A stretch of DNA of 64,000 nucleotides from an uncultured Saprospiraceae bacterium (GTDB lineage Bacteria > Bacteroidota > Bacteroidia > Chitinophagales > Saprospiraceae), in NCBI GenBank assembly GCA_938045585.1, contig CALIAU010000005.1, positions 186,001 through 250,000 on the forward strand, given 5' to 3'. Below are positions 1 through 8,963 of the stretch, one piece after another. Each line of letters starts with the position of its first letter. Within the stretch, counting starts at the first letter, position 1. The position numbers were made by a program, and so were the translations under genes. Below the pieces are notes generated by a model. The model was not told where the DNA came from. It worked only from the letters and a program-made list of their open reading frames with translations, and did no database searches.

Positions 1-256
1 TATGGGCTATTCTTTCTAATGCCTGTTCTGTAAAAAGGTATTCTGTTGAAAACTCTCCAGCTAAGGCTTTACCATTACTACATCTTTTTTCATACTGCTC
101 TTCGTACCAACTTATTCCCTTTTTCCACTTTTCTTCTCTTGAGAAAAAATTAATTTCCTTATAAGGAAGACAGAGCTGCGGATGCTCATACATACAAGCA
201 TAAATCCATGAAGTGGCTGCTTTTTCTACTCCTATTCCTAGAAAACTTGGTCTCAT
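1..256 (-). CDS. Sulfotransferase, N-terminal part (cut by window edge)
   Basis: The 85 visible residues begin with ATG at 256 and run off the left edge. The N-terminus MRPSFLGIGVEKAATSWIY carries the 5'-phosphosulfate-binding loop of PAPS-dependent carbohydrate sulfotransferases (G-x-x-K-x-x-T/S-S), followed by the usual HPQ and EINFF segments that correspond to HP.I / KE..FF in this family. It would transfer sulfate from PAPS to a sugar hydroxyl in the cytoplasm. It is separated from the upstream glycosyltransferase by 197 bases with no convincing promoter, and it belongs to the same sulfated-glycan locus as cysDNC at about 48-51 kb. The 3'-phosphate-binding part lies outside the window, so completeness cannot be judged. 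Confidence 0.85.
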   Translation of the reverse strand, partial: MRPSFLGIGVEKAATSWIYACMYEHPQLCLPYKEINFFSREEKWKKGISWYEEQYEKRCSNGKALAGEFSTEYLFTEQALERIAH

Positions 257-454
257 TGTAATACGCTCTTAGTGCGAATTATTATAATTAAGATAAATTA
301 CAAATTTCAATTAAATCAACTAGCTATCCAACATAGTATATGTCTGGTAAGTTGACATAACTAAAAGTAATTTAAAATTAGAAAATTCTGAGAATTGAAT
401 TGAGAGGAGAGAAATGAAGTGAGTGCTTGAAAGCTAAGGAAGCTAAGCTATTGA

Positions 455-1609
455 TTAGGATTTAGTATACTGCTTGACGACTTCATTTACCACATCAACA
501 ATATTCTTTGCAATAATCTTATCATCAAAAAGAGCTATAGTCTTTTGTCGACCGTTGTTGCCCATTTCTTCTAATTCTTCATTTTGCATGTTGATTATAG
601 TGTCCATAGCAGAGCGTAAGGCATCACTATTCTTTACGGGCACTAGAAGACCATTTTCTCCATGGTCAATAGCTTCTCTACATCCAGCAGTTTCTGTTGC
701 AATGACAGGTTTACCCATAGCCATAGACTCAGTTAAAGATCTAGCAATTGCTTCTCTATAGGATGGAAGCACTATGCAATCAGAATCAGAGATAATTTTC
801 CTAACGTCTTTTAGATAGCCTTTGTAGTCAATAATATCTTCATGTACCCAGCGTGCAAGTTCGTCTGGATTCACTGAAGATGGGTTGTCTTTATCCAGCT
901 CTCCTACAACTGTAAATCGAGATTTACCTTTATATTCTTCTTTGATTTGTTCTGCAGCATTAACGAATTCTTTGATTCCCTTATCATACAAGAGTCTACC
1001 GATGAATGTAAATCGAGTTACTCCGTTTCTATTAAATGCTCCGTCAGGGGAAAAGTGATTAATATTCACCCCACAGCCTTTAACAGAGATTGCATTTTCT
1101 GCTTTTACCATACCCTTGTCAGAAAACATCAATCTATCGTCTTCATTTTCAAAGATTACTTTCTTATGAAATCGAGAACTAAGTTTATACATAAAGGAAA
1201 CGAGCCATTCCATCCAACCCTTTCTTAAGAAAGGATAACCTAAGCCAGTAACAACTCCTATCGTTGGAATACCACTTAATTTACCCGCTATTGCTCCATA
1301 AATGTTTGGCTTATGTGTATAGTGCAATACCAGGTCCAATTCTAATATTTTGTACTTCCTTCTGAGTTCCTCAATAAATATGAGATCTTTTATTGGATGC
1401 TTACCATCTCTGGTTATAAATCGTAAATGAATGTGTTTGACCTTAGGGAATCTCTCTTTGTACTCTATGAATTCATCCATTGGGGCAAGAACAAATACTT
1501 CATAGTTATCTGCTAAGAGTTTCTCAATAACGTTTAGTCTGAAATTATAGATGTTCCAGGTAGTATTTGCGACAATTCCTATGCGTTTGCGTGGATTCTT
1601 AGATTTCAT
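455..1609 (-). CDS. GT4 glycosyltransferase, CapM/PglA-like
   Basis: A 384-residue GT-B fold glycosyltransferase of family 4. The first Rossmann domain opens with RIGIVANTTWNIYNFRLN; the C-terminal donor-binding domain has FTFIGRLLYDKGIKEF and the E-x7-E type region LPSYREAIARSLTESMAMG, then ETAGCREAI, typical of CapM and PglA transferases that extend undecaprenyl-linked amino sugars. I prefer ATG at 1609 to the GTG one codon earlier. It resembles the transferases at 42231 and 8964, so the locus holds several members of one subfamily. Donor and acceptor cannot be read from sequence; proximity to the PglC/PglD/PglE/PglF-like genes suggests it may add the second sugar to a bacillosamine-like primer. 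Confidence 0.88.
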   Translation of the reverse strand: MKSKNPRKRIGIVANTTWNIYNFRLNVIEKLLADNYEVFVLAPMDEFIEYKERFPKVKHIHLRFITRDGKHPIKDLIFIEELRRKYKILELDLVLHYTHKPNIYGAIAGKLSGIPTIGVVTGLGYPFLRKGWMEWLVSFMYKLSSRFHKKVIFENEDDRLMFSDKGMVKAENAISVKGCGVNINHFSPDGAFNRNGVTRFTFIGRLLYDKGIKEFVNAAEQIKEEYKGKSRFTVVGELDKDNPSSVNPDELARWVHEDIIDYKGYLKDVRKIISDSDCIVLPSYREAIARSLTESMAMGKPVIATETAGCREAIDHGENGLLVPVKNSDALRSAMDTIINMQNEELEEMGNNGRQKTIALFDDKIIAKNIVDVVNEVVKQYTKS

Positions 1610-1747
1610 CACTTACTATAAAGGTACAAATTTTTAAATTCAAAAGAATTAGTAGAAAATCAGACACAATGCGTTTTAAGGTACAGAAGAGTGTTAAAGT
1701 CTTATTGATAAGAGAGATTAGCAGCTTAGACAGAATTAAGGCTAGAA

Positions 1748-2407
1748 TTAAGCCTTTGTTTTTATAAGTTTGCCAGGATTACCCACAACAAGATTATTAT
1801 CTTCTATATCTCTTGCTAAAAATGCGGCAGCAGAAATAACATTATTATTTCCTATTGATTTTCCTTGGATGACAGTAGAATTTGTTCCGATTACATTTCT
1901 ATTTCCAATAACACAATCTCCTGATATATTAGCAGCTGGATTAATTACATTAAATTCACCTATTACCGTATCATGCCCAATTGTACAGTTAAGGTGTATA
2001 AGGTTAAAGTTAGCTATTCTACAATTGACAGACATGATTACGCCTTCGGCGATTATGTTTCCAATAGTACTACTTAAATCTAGGCCGTTTAATGAAGAGT
2101 TTGGATGTATTAAATTTGGAAAGTTAACATTTAGTCCTTTATACTTATTGAATATCTTTTCTTTTACTTTTGGATAACCTGTTGCAATTAATATATTCAC
2201 TTTCTTATTAACAGCACTCTCGAAAAAAGAACGTTCGCTCTTTACTTCAATTTCTTCAGAACGAATAGAGAGCTTTCCATCTTCCATATCAATAAATGAT
2301 ATAAAATCAAAGGTTCCAGGATGCACTCTGTTTATTTCCTCCATAATGATATAGGCGTCTTTACCTACACCACCCTTGCCGACAATATAGAAGTTTTCAT
2401 ATTTCAT
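1748..2407 (-). CDS. PglD/NeuD-like sugar O/N-acetyltransferase
   Basis: A 219-residue protein with an N-terminal Rossmann-like substrate-binding half (FYIVGKGGVGKDAYI; ILIATGYPKVKEK) and a C-terminal left-handed beta helix built of hexapeptide repeats (IGNIIAEGVIMS, IGHDTVIGEF, IGNRNVIGTN). A conserved His lies in HLNCTIGHD, where PglD uses a His as catalytic base. The ending VVGNPGKLIK is typical of the PglD/NeuD family. Combined with a PglF-like dehydratase, a DegT aminotransferase and a PglC-like transferase 3-7 kb upstream, the likely role is N-acetylation of UDP-4-amino-sugar to a UDP-2,4-diacetamido-2,4,6-trideoxyhexose. O-acetylation of another sugar is a valid alternative. Confidence 0.85.
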   Translation of the reverse strand: MKYENFYIVGKGGVGKDAYIIMEEINRVHPGTFDFISFIDMEDGKLSIRSEEIEVKSERSFFESAVNKKVNILIATGYPKVKEKIFNKYKGLNVNFPNLIHPNSSLNGLDLSSTIGNIIAEGVIMSVNCRIANFNLIHLNCTIGHDTVIGEFNVINPAANISGDCVIGNRNVIGTNSTVIQGKSIGNNNVISAAAFLARDIEDNNLVVGNPGKLIKTKA

Positions 2408-2428
2408 GTCTTACTTATTAGCCATTTG

Positions 2429-3385
2429 CTATTCATTATAACCCCAAATTTCTTTTAGATTCTTGTTGATTAAATTCCCAGTACGTTCTACGATTGGAGT
2501 TAATTCAACTTTCAATGCTCTTTGTGTTTCTTGACTTAAAGTTTCGTTCTTTGACTCACTCAAAAACATATGTTCATATAGACCATGAAGTTTTTTTAAT
2601 AAGTAGGTGTCTCTCAAAGGGAGTAGTTTCCTTTGAAGCCAAAATAAATTTTTATCCACAAAAAGTTTGAGCTTTTGATTTTTTACAGATTTTGCACTGT
2701 TCTTTACTGTTTCTAATTCAAACGAAAAGCTATCATCTACATTTAAAAACTGACAAATTTTCTTCAACTCTAATCTTAGATCCTTTTTCACATCATCAAA
2801 TAACAAGACTTGTACATTATCTTGACCAAAGAGCTTTATATATTTTGCAATATGATTATCAAATTGTACGATCTTTCGATAATAAAGGAATTGCTTGAAG
2901 AATACAGTTGGTGGAATTGATTTATCGTGTCTTCTTTCTTCTTCTAAGGCTAATGCCTCTTCAAACGAGTTAGCTGTTTCTTGAGAGTAATATTTTAGAT
3001 AATTATACCAAGAGAACATAAGCGAAGAAGGTTCTCTGAGAATTATCAAAATTTTCGCATTGGGATTAAATTTAAATATTTCCTCTGCGGAATTATCAGA
3101 GTACAAATTCGAAGTAGACGCATCTCCAACAATCTTTTTGCCTTCTCCATCTTTAAAGAAAGATAAATATTTCTCTTCTTCAAATTCAATAGGAAATTGT
3201 TTTAGACCGATTCTCTTGTTATCTTCCTTAAAGTCAGTACAGAAAAAATGAGGTTCTTTATTAGCGGATAAATAAAAATCTGGATGCTGGTTTAGATAAT
3301 AATGAATTGAGGTAGTAGCAGCTTTAGGTGCTCCTACCATAAAAAAGTTGGGTCTAATTACGTTGGATGTTTTTGTTGTATTCAA
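2429..3385 (-). CDS. PAPS-dependent sulfotransferase
   Basis: A 318-residue carbohydrate sulfotransferase. The 5'-phosphosulfate loop is FFMVGAPKAATTS near residues 14-26, followed by HPDFYLSANKEPHFF; the 3'-phosphate-binding strand is KILIILREPSSLMFSWY near residue 108. Predicted substrate is a sugar hydroxyl of the repeat unit, donor PAPS. The start is TTG at 3385 because the next ATG falls inside the phosphosulfate loop. It is a clear paralogue of the sulfotransferase at 19272 along its whole length (both have GAPKA.TTS, EPH.FCTD, SSFEEA-like and KSVK/RSVK motifs). Both sit close to paralogous polymerase genes, which suggests duplication of a polymerase/sulfotransferase module. Confidence 0.92.
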   Translation of the reverse strand: MNTTKTSNVIRPNFFMVGAPKAATTSIHYYLNQHPDFYLSANKEPHFFCTDFKEDNKRIGLKQFPIEFEEEKYLSFFKDGEGKKIVGDASTSNLYSDNSAEEIFKFNPNAKILIILREPSSLMFSWYNYLKYYSQETANSFEEALALEEERRHDKSIPPTVFFKQFLYYRKIVQFDNHIAKYIKLFGQDNVQVLLFDDVKKDLRLELKKICQFLNVDDSFSFELETVKNSAKSVKNQKLKLFVDKNLFWLQRKLLPLRDTYLLKKLHGLYEHMFLSESKNETLSQETQRALKVELTPIVERTGNLINKNLKEIWGYNE

Positions 3386-3431
3386 TCTTAAAGTAGTATG
3401 GTTTATACTTAAAGAGATTAAGTTACTTAGG

Positions 3432-4502
3432 CTATTTATTTAGTGATTTTACTAGTTGTTTTATTTCTTGTTCTTTCGATTTAGGATATATTAATAGGGC
3501 TCCTGGTTCGTCCACTACTATATAATCATCTAAACCTTTGATAACTATAATTTTATTATCATCCCCACTAACAAGTGAATTTTTTACATCCGATACATAG
3601 GTTTGTTTTGCATGGATAACATTACCATCTGTGTCTTTCTCTAAAAAGGCATATAGACTTTTCCATGTCCCTAAATCTGACCATCCGATATCTGCAGGTA
3701 TAGTATACACATTTGTTGCCTTTTCTAGTATAGCAAAGTCAACGGAAATGCTCTTGGTGTTTGGATATGCGGAATCAATATAATTTTGTTCTTCAGCTGT
3801 ACCAAACTTCTTCTGATCAGATAATAAAACATCTAAAATTTCATTTGCATTTTCTTCAAATGATTTAAGAATCGTGTTTACATTCCAAATAAATATTCCA
3901 GCATTCCAAAGATAATTTCCTGAGTCTAAGTACAATTGTGCAGTTTCCCTATTAGGCTTTTCCTTGAATGCTTTAACAGTATAGACTTCAGAATTTGGAG
4001 TACCTCCCTGCTGATTACCAAGCTCTATATAACCATAACCAGTATCAGGTCTACTAGCTTGTATGCCTAGAGTCACTATCGCATCATTATCCTTTGCAAA
4101 AAGAAATGCCTGGTTCATTTTACTTAAAAACTCATTTTCTTTAAGAATAATGTGATCAGAAGGTAGGACAGCGAAGGTTGCTTCTGGATCTTTAGAGGCT
4201 AAATGCAAGGCAGTATATGCTATACAGGGTGCTGTATTGTTTCTGGAAGGTTCTGATAGAATGTTTTGTTCTGGTAAATTAGGTAACTGTTCTAATATGA
4301 GATCCTTATATGCCTTATTACTAACTACTAAAATATTTTCACTAGGGACAATTTTGACACATCGTTCATAGGTCTGTTGCAATAATGAAGATCCTACATT
4401 TAGAATATCTAAAAATTGTTTAGGTTTTTCCTCTGTAGAACTAGGCCAAAATCTTGATCCGATTCCTCCAGCCATTATTGCTATATAATTATGCTTAGTC
4501 AT
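3432..4502 (-). CDS. manC: Mannose-1-phosphate guanylyltransferase
   Basis: A 356-residue nucleotidyltransferase that makes GDP-mannose from GTP and mannose-1-phosphate. The activating signature MAGGIGSRFWPSS is followed by KPKQFLDI, and the metal/sugar-binding motifs FAVLPSDHII and GYGYIE are present. The length fits the single-domain form common in Bacteroidota, without a C-terminal phosphomannose isomerase cupin. ATG at 4502 is preferred to TTG at 4508; it overlaps the end of the upstream polymerase by 8 bases, indicating co-transcription. No phosphomannomutase or GDP-mannose-modifying enzyme (gmd, fcl) is visible, so either mannose itself is used or further genes lie outside. Confidence 0.93.
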   Translation of the reverse strand: MTKHNYIAIMAGGIGSRFWPSSTEEKPKQFLDILNVGSSLLQQTYERCVKIVPSENILVVSNKAYKDLILEQLPNLPEQNILSEPSRNNTAPCIAYTALHLASKDPEATFAVLPSDHIILKENEFLSKMNQAFLFAKDNDAIVTLGIQASRPDTGYGYIELGNQQGGTPNSEVYTVKAFKEKPNRETAQLYLDSGNYLWNAGIFIWNVNTILKSFEENANEILDVLLSDQKKFGTAEEQNYIDSAYPNTKSISVDFAILEKATNVYTIPADIGWSDLGTWKSLYAFLEKDTDGNVIHAKQTYVSDVKNSLVSGDDNKIIVIKGLDDYIVVDEPGALLIYPKSKEQEIKQLVKSLNK

Positions 4503-5874
4503 GCCCAACTCTATTTAGTTTTCTTTTCTCGAATTGCAGAAGTTCCGTTGTTATCAAAATAACACCAAGTAATATCCAGAATTCCCTTTTCATTAAATGA
4601 AAAGTGTAGGCCCAAGAAAAGCAAGTACCTATAATAAATGGTGTCATGAAATACAATAAATCACTATATACATTCTCTCGTATTCGCTCTCTAAAATTAT
4701 CGATGAATATTTTAAAGAAGTAGCATAAAAACAATACATAGACAATTGTACCTAAAATTCCAGTATTGCTAAGAATAGTCAGAGGTGTACTATGTACATT
4801 ATTTACATCATAATACTTTGCAAAAGAACCCACGCCTACTCCAGTTAAAGGATATTTCTTAAACCCATCAATTGCAGCTCTATAATTTCTTTTAATAAAC
4901 GTATCCGTTGACTTTTTCTTTGGCTTTGTATCAGTGAACCACACCAGAATTCTTTTTCTATATTTAAATCTTCCATACTTTAACAACTCAGGGCTTACTT
5001 TTGCTATTACTACTCCAGACAAAAACACCACAACCAATAAGCCAAAGAAATAACTGTAAATTCTTCTACTATTCATAAATATCGTAAACAGAACGATAGA
5101 ACTTATGAATGAAAGTAGAATAGAGATTTTAAAAATATATACAATTGCAAATGAAGTTATAGCTAAAGTGAATAAGTACATCAGATTATACGGAGTGCTA
5201 AACTTTATTTTTTTCTGAAAGTAAAAAGGGATAAGAGCAACAATTAGAAAGTAAAAATAATTACTTGCTTGCCCTGTATTTCTAAATCCCGAAATAATAT
5301 CCTGTCTTACTACCTCTACTAGAACTCCATTCTTATATATTTCTCTTGGTGGGATCAAATTTGGAAGTGCAGTATAATTTGCAATAAAATCATATACACC
5401 GATAAATGCACCAACTCCACAACTAATCAAAATTGTGGACATAAGTAATATAAATCTTCTTTCGCTATTATATAAGTTGAATATACTAAGAGCCAATAAA
5501 ATACAATACAAAATAATCCCTATTGATAGCAATGTTGCCTCTATATTCTTTGACACAAAAAGACCTGTAAAAGTGATAAGAGAAAATAGTAGAAGTATCC
5601 AAATCAACTTGGGAATAGTATAATTGTTTGCCTTAAAATTAGCAAGCACACCAAGGATAGCTAAAATCCCAAAAACATCACATGGGCATATCCTACAAAG
5701 AAACTCTTGGTAGTTAATAGGCATGTTTGACAAATGACAAAAAGTAAGAGTAAAAAATGAGCTAAAAAAGAAAATACTCATCATCAACAAACTGAATCGT
5801 TCACCTCCCTTTGCATTTTGAAAAGTCTCAAAAACGATATCCTTCAAATACGAAAAACTTAATTCAGTTTTCAT
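4495..5874 (-). CDS. O-antigen polymerase/ligase-family membrane protein (Wzy-like)
   Basis: A 459-residue polytopic membrane protein with about ten or more hydrophobic segments and a large periplasmic loop before the last helices. The O-antigen ligase/polymerase (Wzy_C) region shows GFKKYPLTGVGVGSFAKYY then VHSTPLTILSNTGILG, the family's G-x-G and H-[NS] features. It would polymerise undecaprenyl-linked repeats in the periplasm. The gene overlaps the downstream manC by 8 and the upstream sugar transferase by 11 bases. It is a full-length paralogue of the protein at 17930 (shared GFRN.GQA, VHSTP, FIIG.CF.W). Ligase rather than polymerase activity cannot be excluded. Confidence 0.87.
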   Translation of the reverse strand: MKTELSFSYLKDIVFETFQNAKGGERFSLLMMSIFFFSSFFTLTFCHLSNMPINYQEFLCRICPCDVFGILAILGVLANFKANNYTIPKLIWILLLFSLITFTGLFVSKNIEATLLSIGIILYCILLALSIFNLYNSERRFILLMSTILISCGVGAFIGVYDFIANYTALPNLIPPREIYKNGVLVEVVRQDIISGFRNTGQASNYFYFLIVALIPFYFQKKIKFSTPYNLMYLFTLAITSFAIVYIFKISILLSFISSIVLFTIFMNSRRIYSYFFGLLVVVFLSGVVIAKVSPELLKYGRFKYRKRILVWFTDTKPKKKSTDTFIKRNYRAAIDGFKKYPLTGVGVGSFAKYYDVNNVHSTPLTILSNTGILGTIVYVLFLCYFFKIFIDNFRERIRENVYSDLLYFMTPFIIGTCFSWAYTFHLMKREFWILLGVILITTELLQFEKRKLNRVGHD

Positions 5875-6538
5875 TTCGTTTTGGTAAGTCCTTAAAAAAC
5901 TTATCCGTTAAATTTTGATTTGGTAAAATAATTGAGATTGCCGTCAAGAGTAAGATTTTAAAATCTGTCATGAATGATTTATTCTCCAGGTACCACAATT
6001 CTAGTGCACCTTTATATGGAAAAATAACTTCGTCATAAAAATCTTCAGGGTCTATTCCTTTCTCATGAGCATCTGTCACAAGTTTTTCTTCATCTCTAAA
6101 CACAACTGAACCAATTCCTGTAATACCAGGCACAGAGTCATATACCTTACTTTGCACTTCATCATTATAACGAGCAAAACTCTTTGGCATAAGTGGTCGT
6201 GGCCCTACAAAACTCATATCTCCTTTTATCACATTCAGCAGCTGTGGAAGTTCATTTAATTTAGTGATTCTTAAATATCTACCCATAGGGGTTATTCTAG
6301 GATCTTTTCTCATAGTTATGGTACCACCAGACATGTTTGGACTGTTCTTAAGCATGGTTGCAAACTTTATGATTCCAAATCTTTTGGTCTTATATCCAAC
6401 CCTATTTTGATTATAAAACACTTCCCCTTCACCTGTTAATCTATTCGCTATACTTATAGGTATAAACAGCGGTGAAATAAGAATCAGTCCAAGCAAAGAA
6501 AAAATAAAATCAAAAAATCGCTTTATGTAACCGTACAT
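5864..6538 (-). CDS. Initiating undecaprenyl-phosphate sugar phosphotransferase (PglC-like)
   Basis: A 224-residue monotopic phosphoglycosyl transferase of the bacterial sugar transferase family. One N-terminal re-entrant hydrophobic segment (FFDFIFSLLGLILISPLF, with the proline that breaks the helix) is followed by the core KFATML, RKDPRITPMGRYLR, TKLNELPQLLNVIKG and DMSFVGPRPLMP. The E and D residues of the catalytic pair are present. It lacks the extra N-terminal helices of WbaP-type enzymes and so resembles PglC. It transfers a sugar-1-phosphate to undecaprenyl phosphate at the inner membrane, the first step of repeat-unit assembly. It is the only such enzyme I see in the window. The neighbouring dehydratase and aminotransferase suggest a bacillosamine-type donor. 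Confidence 0.92.
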   Translation of the reverse strand: MYGYIKRFFDFIFSLLGLILISPLFIPISIANRLTGEGEVFYNQNRVGYKTKRFGIIKFATMLKNSPNMSGGTITMRKDPRITPMGRYLRITKLNELPQLLNVIKGDMSFVGPRPLMPKSFARYNDEVQSKVYDSVPGITGIGSVVFRDEEKLVTDAHEKGIDPEDFYDEVIFPYKGALELWYLENKSFMTDFKILLLTAISIILPNQNLTDKFFKDLPKRNEN

Positions 6539-6592
6539 TCGTTTAGTTTCTACTTATGATAATATTTACTACTATACATTCGAATAGCTTTT

Positions 6593-7804
6593 TTACATTT
6601 TTTCATCAAGACTCACTCCTGTTTCAACATGCATGAAATCTGGAATAAATTCTGAGATTAAATTTACTATTTTGGCCTTTGAGATATTATCGCTATCCAT
6701 CAATTCCTGAAGAGCCTGAATCATTTCATTAATCTCGGACTTTGATTTTTTGACACTATTCTTTATAACTCCAAGACTCTTAAACGCTTCTAGGTTAACA
6801 AGATCTTTTTCTGCATAAAACTCTTCGAATAGTTTTTCGCCCGACGTATTCGTTTTAAAATAGTAAACAGGATACGAAGTGTTATTATCTCCCAATAATA
6901 ATCCCTTTTCCTTTGCTTCTGCTTCTGAAGAACACAGATCAATTGAATACCCTTGACTTTCTATAAACTTATCTGTAATATCTTTAAAATTTTCCATTTG
7001 AGATTCTTTCAATTTTGGAAAAAAGATATCACCAGATTCACCTAACATACAAGCTAGCATACATATTTGCCCACTTTCTTCAGGAGAAACAAAAAACCGC
7101 TTTACATCTGAAGGACATGACAAGGGTTGTCTTTTCAACATGCGCTCTAAGTAACCATACAAAAGACTTCCATTTGAAAATGCAACATTTGCAAATCTTG
7201 CAGTTGTTATAGGGAGCGTATTAGCATAACTCATTATTACTTCTTCCATGAGTTTTTTTGTAGCTCCCATAACATTTACAGGATTCGTTGCTTTATCTGT
7301 AGAGACACAGAAAAACTTTTCGGGAGGATTCGTTGATAATAAATCTAATAAAGACTTTGCTTTGAAAGCATTGTTATCAATCATGGCCTCGATGGAATAG
7401 TGGTCTTTTTCACTTCGGACATGTTTATGCGCAGCAAAATTCGCAACTATATCAAAAGGACCTTCATTTTTAAAGATCTTCTTAAACACCTTGTCACTAA
7501 AATTAATTGGATACGTTTTGTACGCATCAGGTACCTTGAAGTCCGTTGAGCTTCTCAAATCCCTAGTAAGCTCAGTTAATCCGTTCTCATTAATATCAAC
7601 TACATACAAGGAGGAGGGATTAAACTTCAAAACAGCCCTTATAAATGAGGATCCTATTGTCCCTGCACCACCAATTACAAGTACAGATTTATTTTGAATA
7701 GCACTTGAAAGTTTATCATGATTTTCTTCAATATCCTTAATAAAGAAACTTCTTTCTCTTTTTGTTATATGCTGACTAATGAATTGCTGTAGATTAATAA
7801 ACAT
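6593..7804 (-). CDS. NAD-dependent UDP-HexNAc 4,6-dehydratase, PglF/LegB/CapD-like
   Basis: A 403-residue soluble SDR-type dehydratase without the membrane helices of full-length PglF. The Rossmann motif is VLVIGGAGTIGSSFIRAV near residue 40, the catalytic region FCVSTDKATNPVNVMGATKK carries the T-D-K triad used by FlaA1/PglF enzymes where classical SDRs have YxxxK, and ARFANVAFSNGSLL follows. It would form UDP-4-keto-6-deoxy-HexNAc. About 45 bases separate it from the upstream aminotransferase. With that aminotransferase, the PglD-like acetyltransferase and the PglC-like transferase it completes a bacillosamine-like route. A 5-epimerising variant (PseB/CapE type) is possible. Confidence 0.88.
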   Translation of the reverse strand: MFINLQQFISQHITKRERSFFIKDIEENHDKLSSAIQNKSVLVIGGAGTIGSSFIRAVLKFNPSSLYVVDINENGLTELTRDLRSSTDFKVPDAYKTYPINFSDKVFKKIFKNEGPFDIVANFAAHKHVRSEKDHYSIEAMIDNNAFKAKSLLDLLSTNPPEKFFCVSTDKATNPVNVMGATKKLMEEVIMSYANTLPITTARFANVAFSNGSLLYGYLERMLKRQPLSCPSDVKRFFVSPEESGQICMLACMLGESGDIFFPKLKESQMENFKDITDKFIESQGYSIDLCSSEAEAKEKGLLLGDNNTSYPVYYFKTNTSGEKLFEEFYAEKDLVNLEAFKSLGVIKNSVKKSKSEINEMIQALQELMDSDNISKAKIVNLISEFIPDFMHVETGVSLDEKM

Positions 7805-7849
7805 TATGTTGTTTTAAAAAGTAAATAAATCACAAGTAACTTTACTTGC

Positions 7850-8944
7850 TTAAAAGCAGGAGGTAATAGTTTTTACTACTTTTACTAACTGTTCCTCAGT
7901 CAAATTAACAGAACTTGGAATACTTAAACAATTTTTATGAATGTCCTTGGAATAGTCTTGCTTAGTAATATAGTCATGGTCTAGAAACATCGGCAACTGG
8001 TTCATTGGCATCCAAAAAGGTCTAGCTATAATCGCATTCTCTTTCAACGCTGCTAGTATTTCACTTTGTTTTTTTGAATAAAAAGTAAATAACCAACAAT
8101 TAGGATCTACCTCTTTCGGAATTTTTTGAAACTTAATATCACCAACTCCTTTTAGTTCTTTACGGTAAAAAGCATCAATCACTTTTTTACGCTTAATAAA
8201 TTCAGGTAGTTGCTCCATCTGAGCTACCCCTATTGCTGCAAGTACATTTACTAATCTATAATTAAATCCAATTTCGTCATGAAAATAAGTCTCAGGGTTA
8301 ACCTTAGACTGTGTAGACAAGTGTTTTGCTCTCTTTGCATGTTCCTCGTGATTTGTCACTATTACTCCACCACCGCCTGTTGTAATAATTTTATTTCCAT
8401 TAAAACTAAAAACATTCATCACGCCCCAACTCCCAGAATGTTGTCCATTCCAATAAGATCCCAATGACTCACTTGCATCTTCTATAACAGCAATATTGTG
8501 TTTGTCTGCGATCTGCATAAGACGTGGCATGTCACACATATTCCCAAGCACATGGACAGGCATTATAGCCTTTATTCTTTTTTCTTTATTTTCTTCCAAG
8601 TATTCTTCAAGCAGATCTAAATCCATTTGCCATGTGTCTGGATCTACATCAATAAAAATGGGTCTTGCATTCGTGTAGACTGCTGCATTGGCTGATGCTA
8701 TGAATGTAATGTTTGGAACAATTATAAAATCATCCCTATCAATACCTAGCATATGCATTGCTAGATGCAAACCAGAGGTTCCGTTTACAGCTGCAACCCC
8801 ATACTTACTCCCTGCAAAATCCGCAACCATTTCCTCAAACTTAGTAACATATGCACCAGCTGAAGAAACCCATCCTGTCTCAATACATTCTGTAACGTAT
8901 TTTAATTCATTTCCATTTAGATGTGGAATGGATAAAGGTATCAT
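7850..8944 (-). CDS. PLP-dependent DegT/DnrJ aminotransferase (PglE/LegC-like)
   Basis: A 364-residue sugar aminotransferase. The N-terminus MIPLSIPHLNGNELKYV and ETGWVSSAGAYVTKFE match the LegC/PglE type, EDASESLGS holds the PLP-ring Asp, and the Schiff-base Lys is in SFNGNKIITTGGGGV near residue 183. It would use glutamate to aminate a UDP-4-keto-6-deoxy sugar at C4. Its direct position before the 4,6-dehydratase supports that substrate. No NeuB, NeuC or CMP-transferase homologue is present, so a legionaminic or pseudaminic acid pathway is not complete here and bacillosamine-like chemistry is the simpler reading. Confidence 0.9.
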   Translation of the reverse strand: MIPLSIPHLNGNELKYVTECIETGWVSSAGAYVTKFEEMVADFAGSKYGVAAVNGTSGLHLAMHMLGIDRDDFIIVPNITFIASANAAVYTNARPIFIDVDPDTWQMDLDLLEEYLEENKEKRIKAIMPVHVLGNMCDMPRLMQIADKHNIAVIEDASESLGSYWNGQHSGSWGVMNVFSFNGNKIITTGGGGVIVTNHEEHAKRAKHLSTQSKVNPETYFHDEIGFNYRLVNVLAAIGVAQMEQLPEFIKRKKVIDAFYRKELKGVGDIKFQKIPKEVDPNCWLFTFYSKKQSEILAALKENAIIARPFWMPMNQLPMFLDHDYITKQDYSKDIHKNCLSIPSSVNLTEEQLVKVVKTITSCF

Positions 8945-8963
8945 AGTTTATACTTTTTATACA

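Noticed and set aside
474-761. Plus-strand open frames throughout the window (for example 474-761, 8688-8978, 51726-52112, 56016-56429)
   Set aside because: All lie opposite longer minus-strand genes with recognised families, lack domain-like sequence and show low-complexity translations; they are shadows of the real coding strand.
6593-8944. Legionaminic or pseudaminic acid pathway suggested by the dehydratase and LegC-like aminotransferase
   Set aside because: No NeuB-type synthase, hydrolysing epimerase or CMP-transferase is present in the window, so only the shared first steps are supported.
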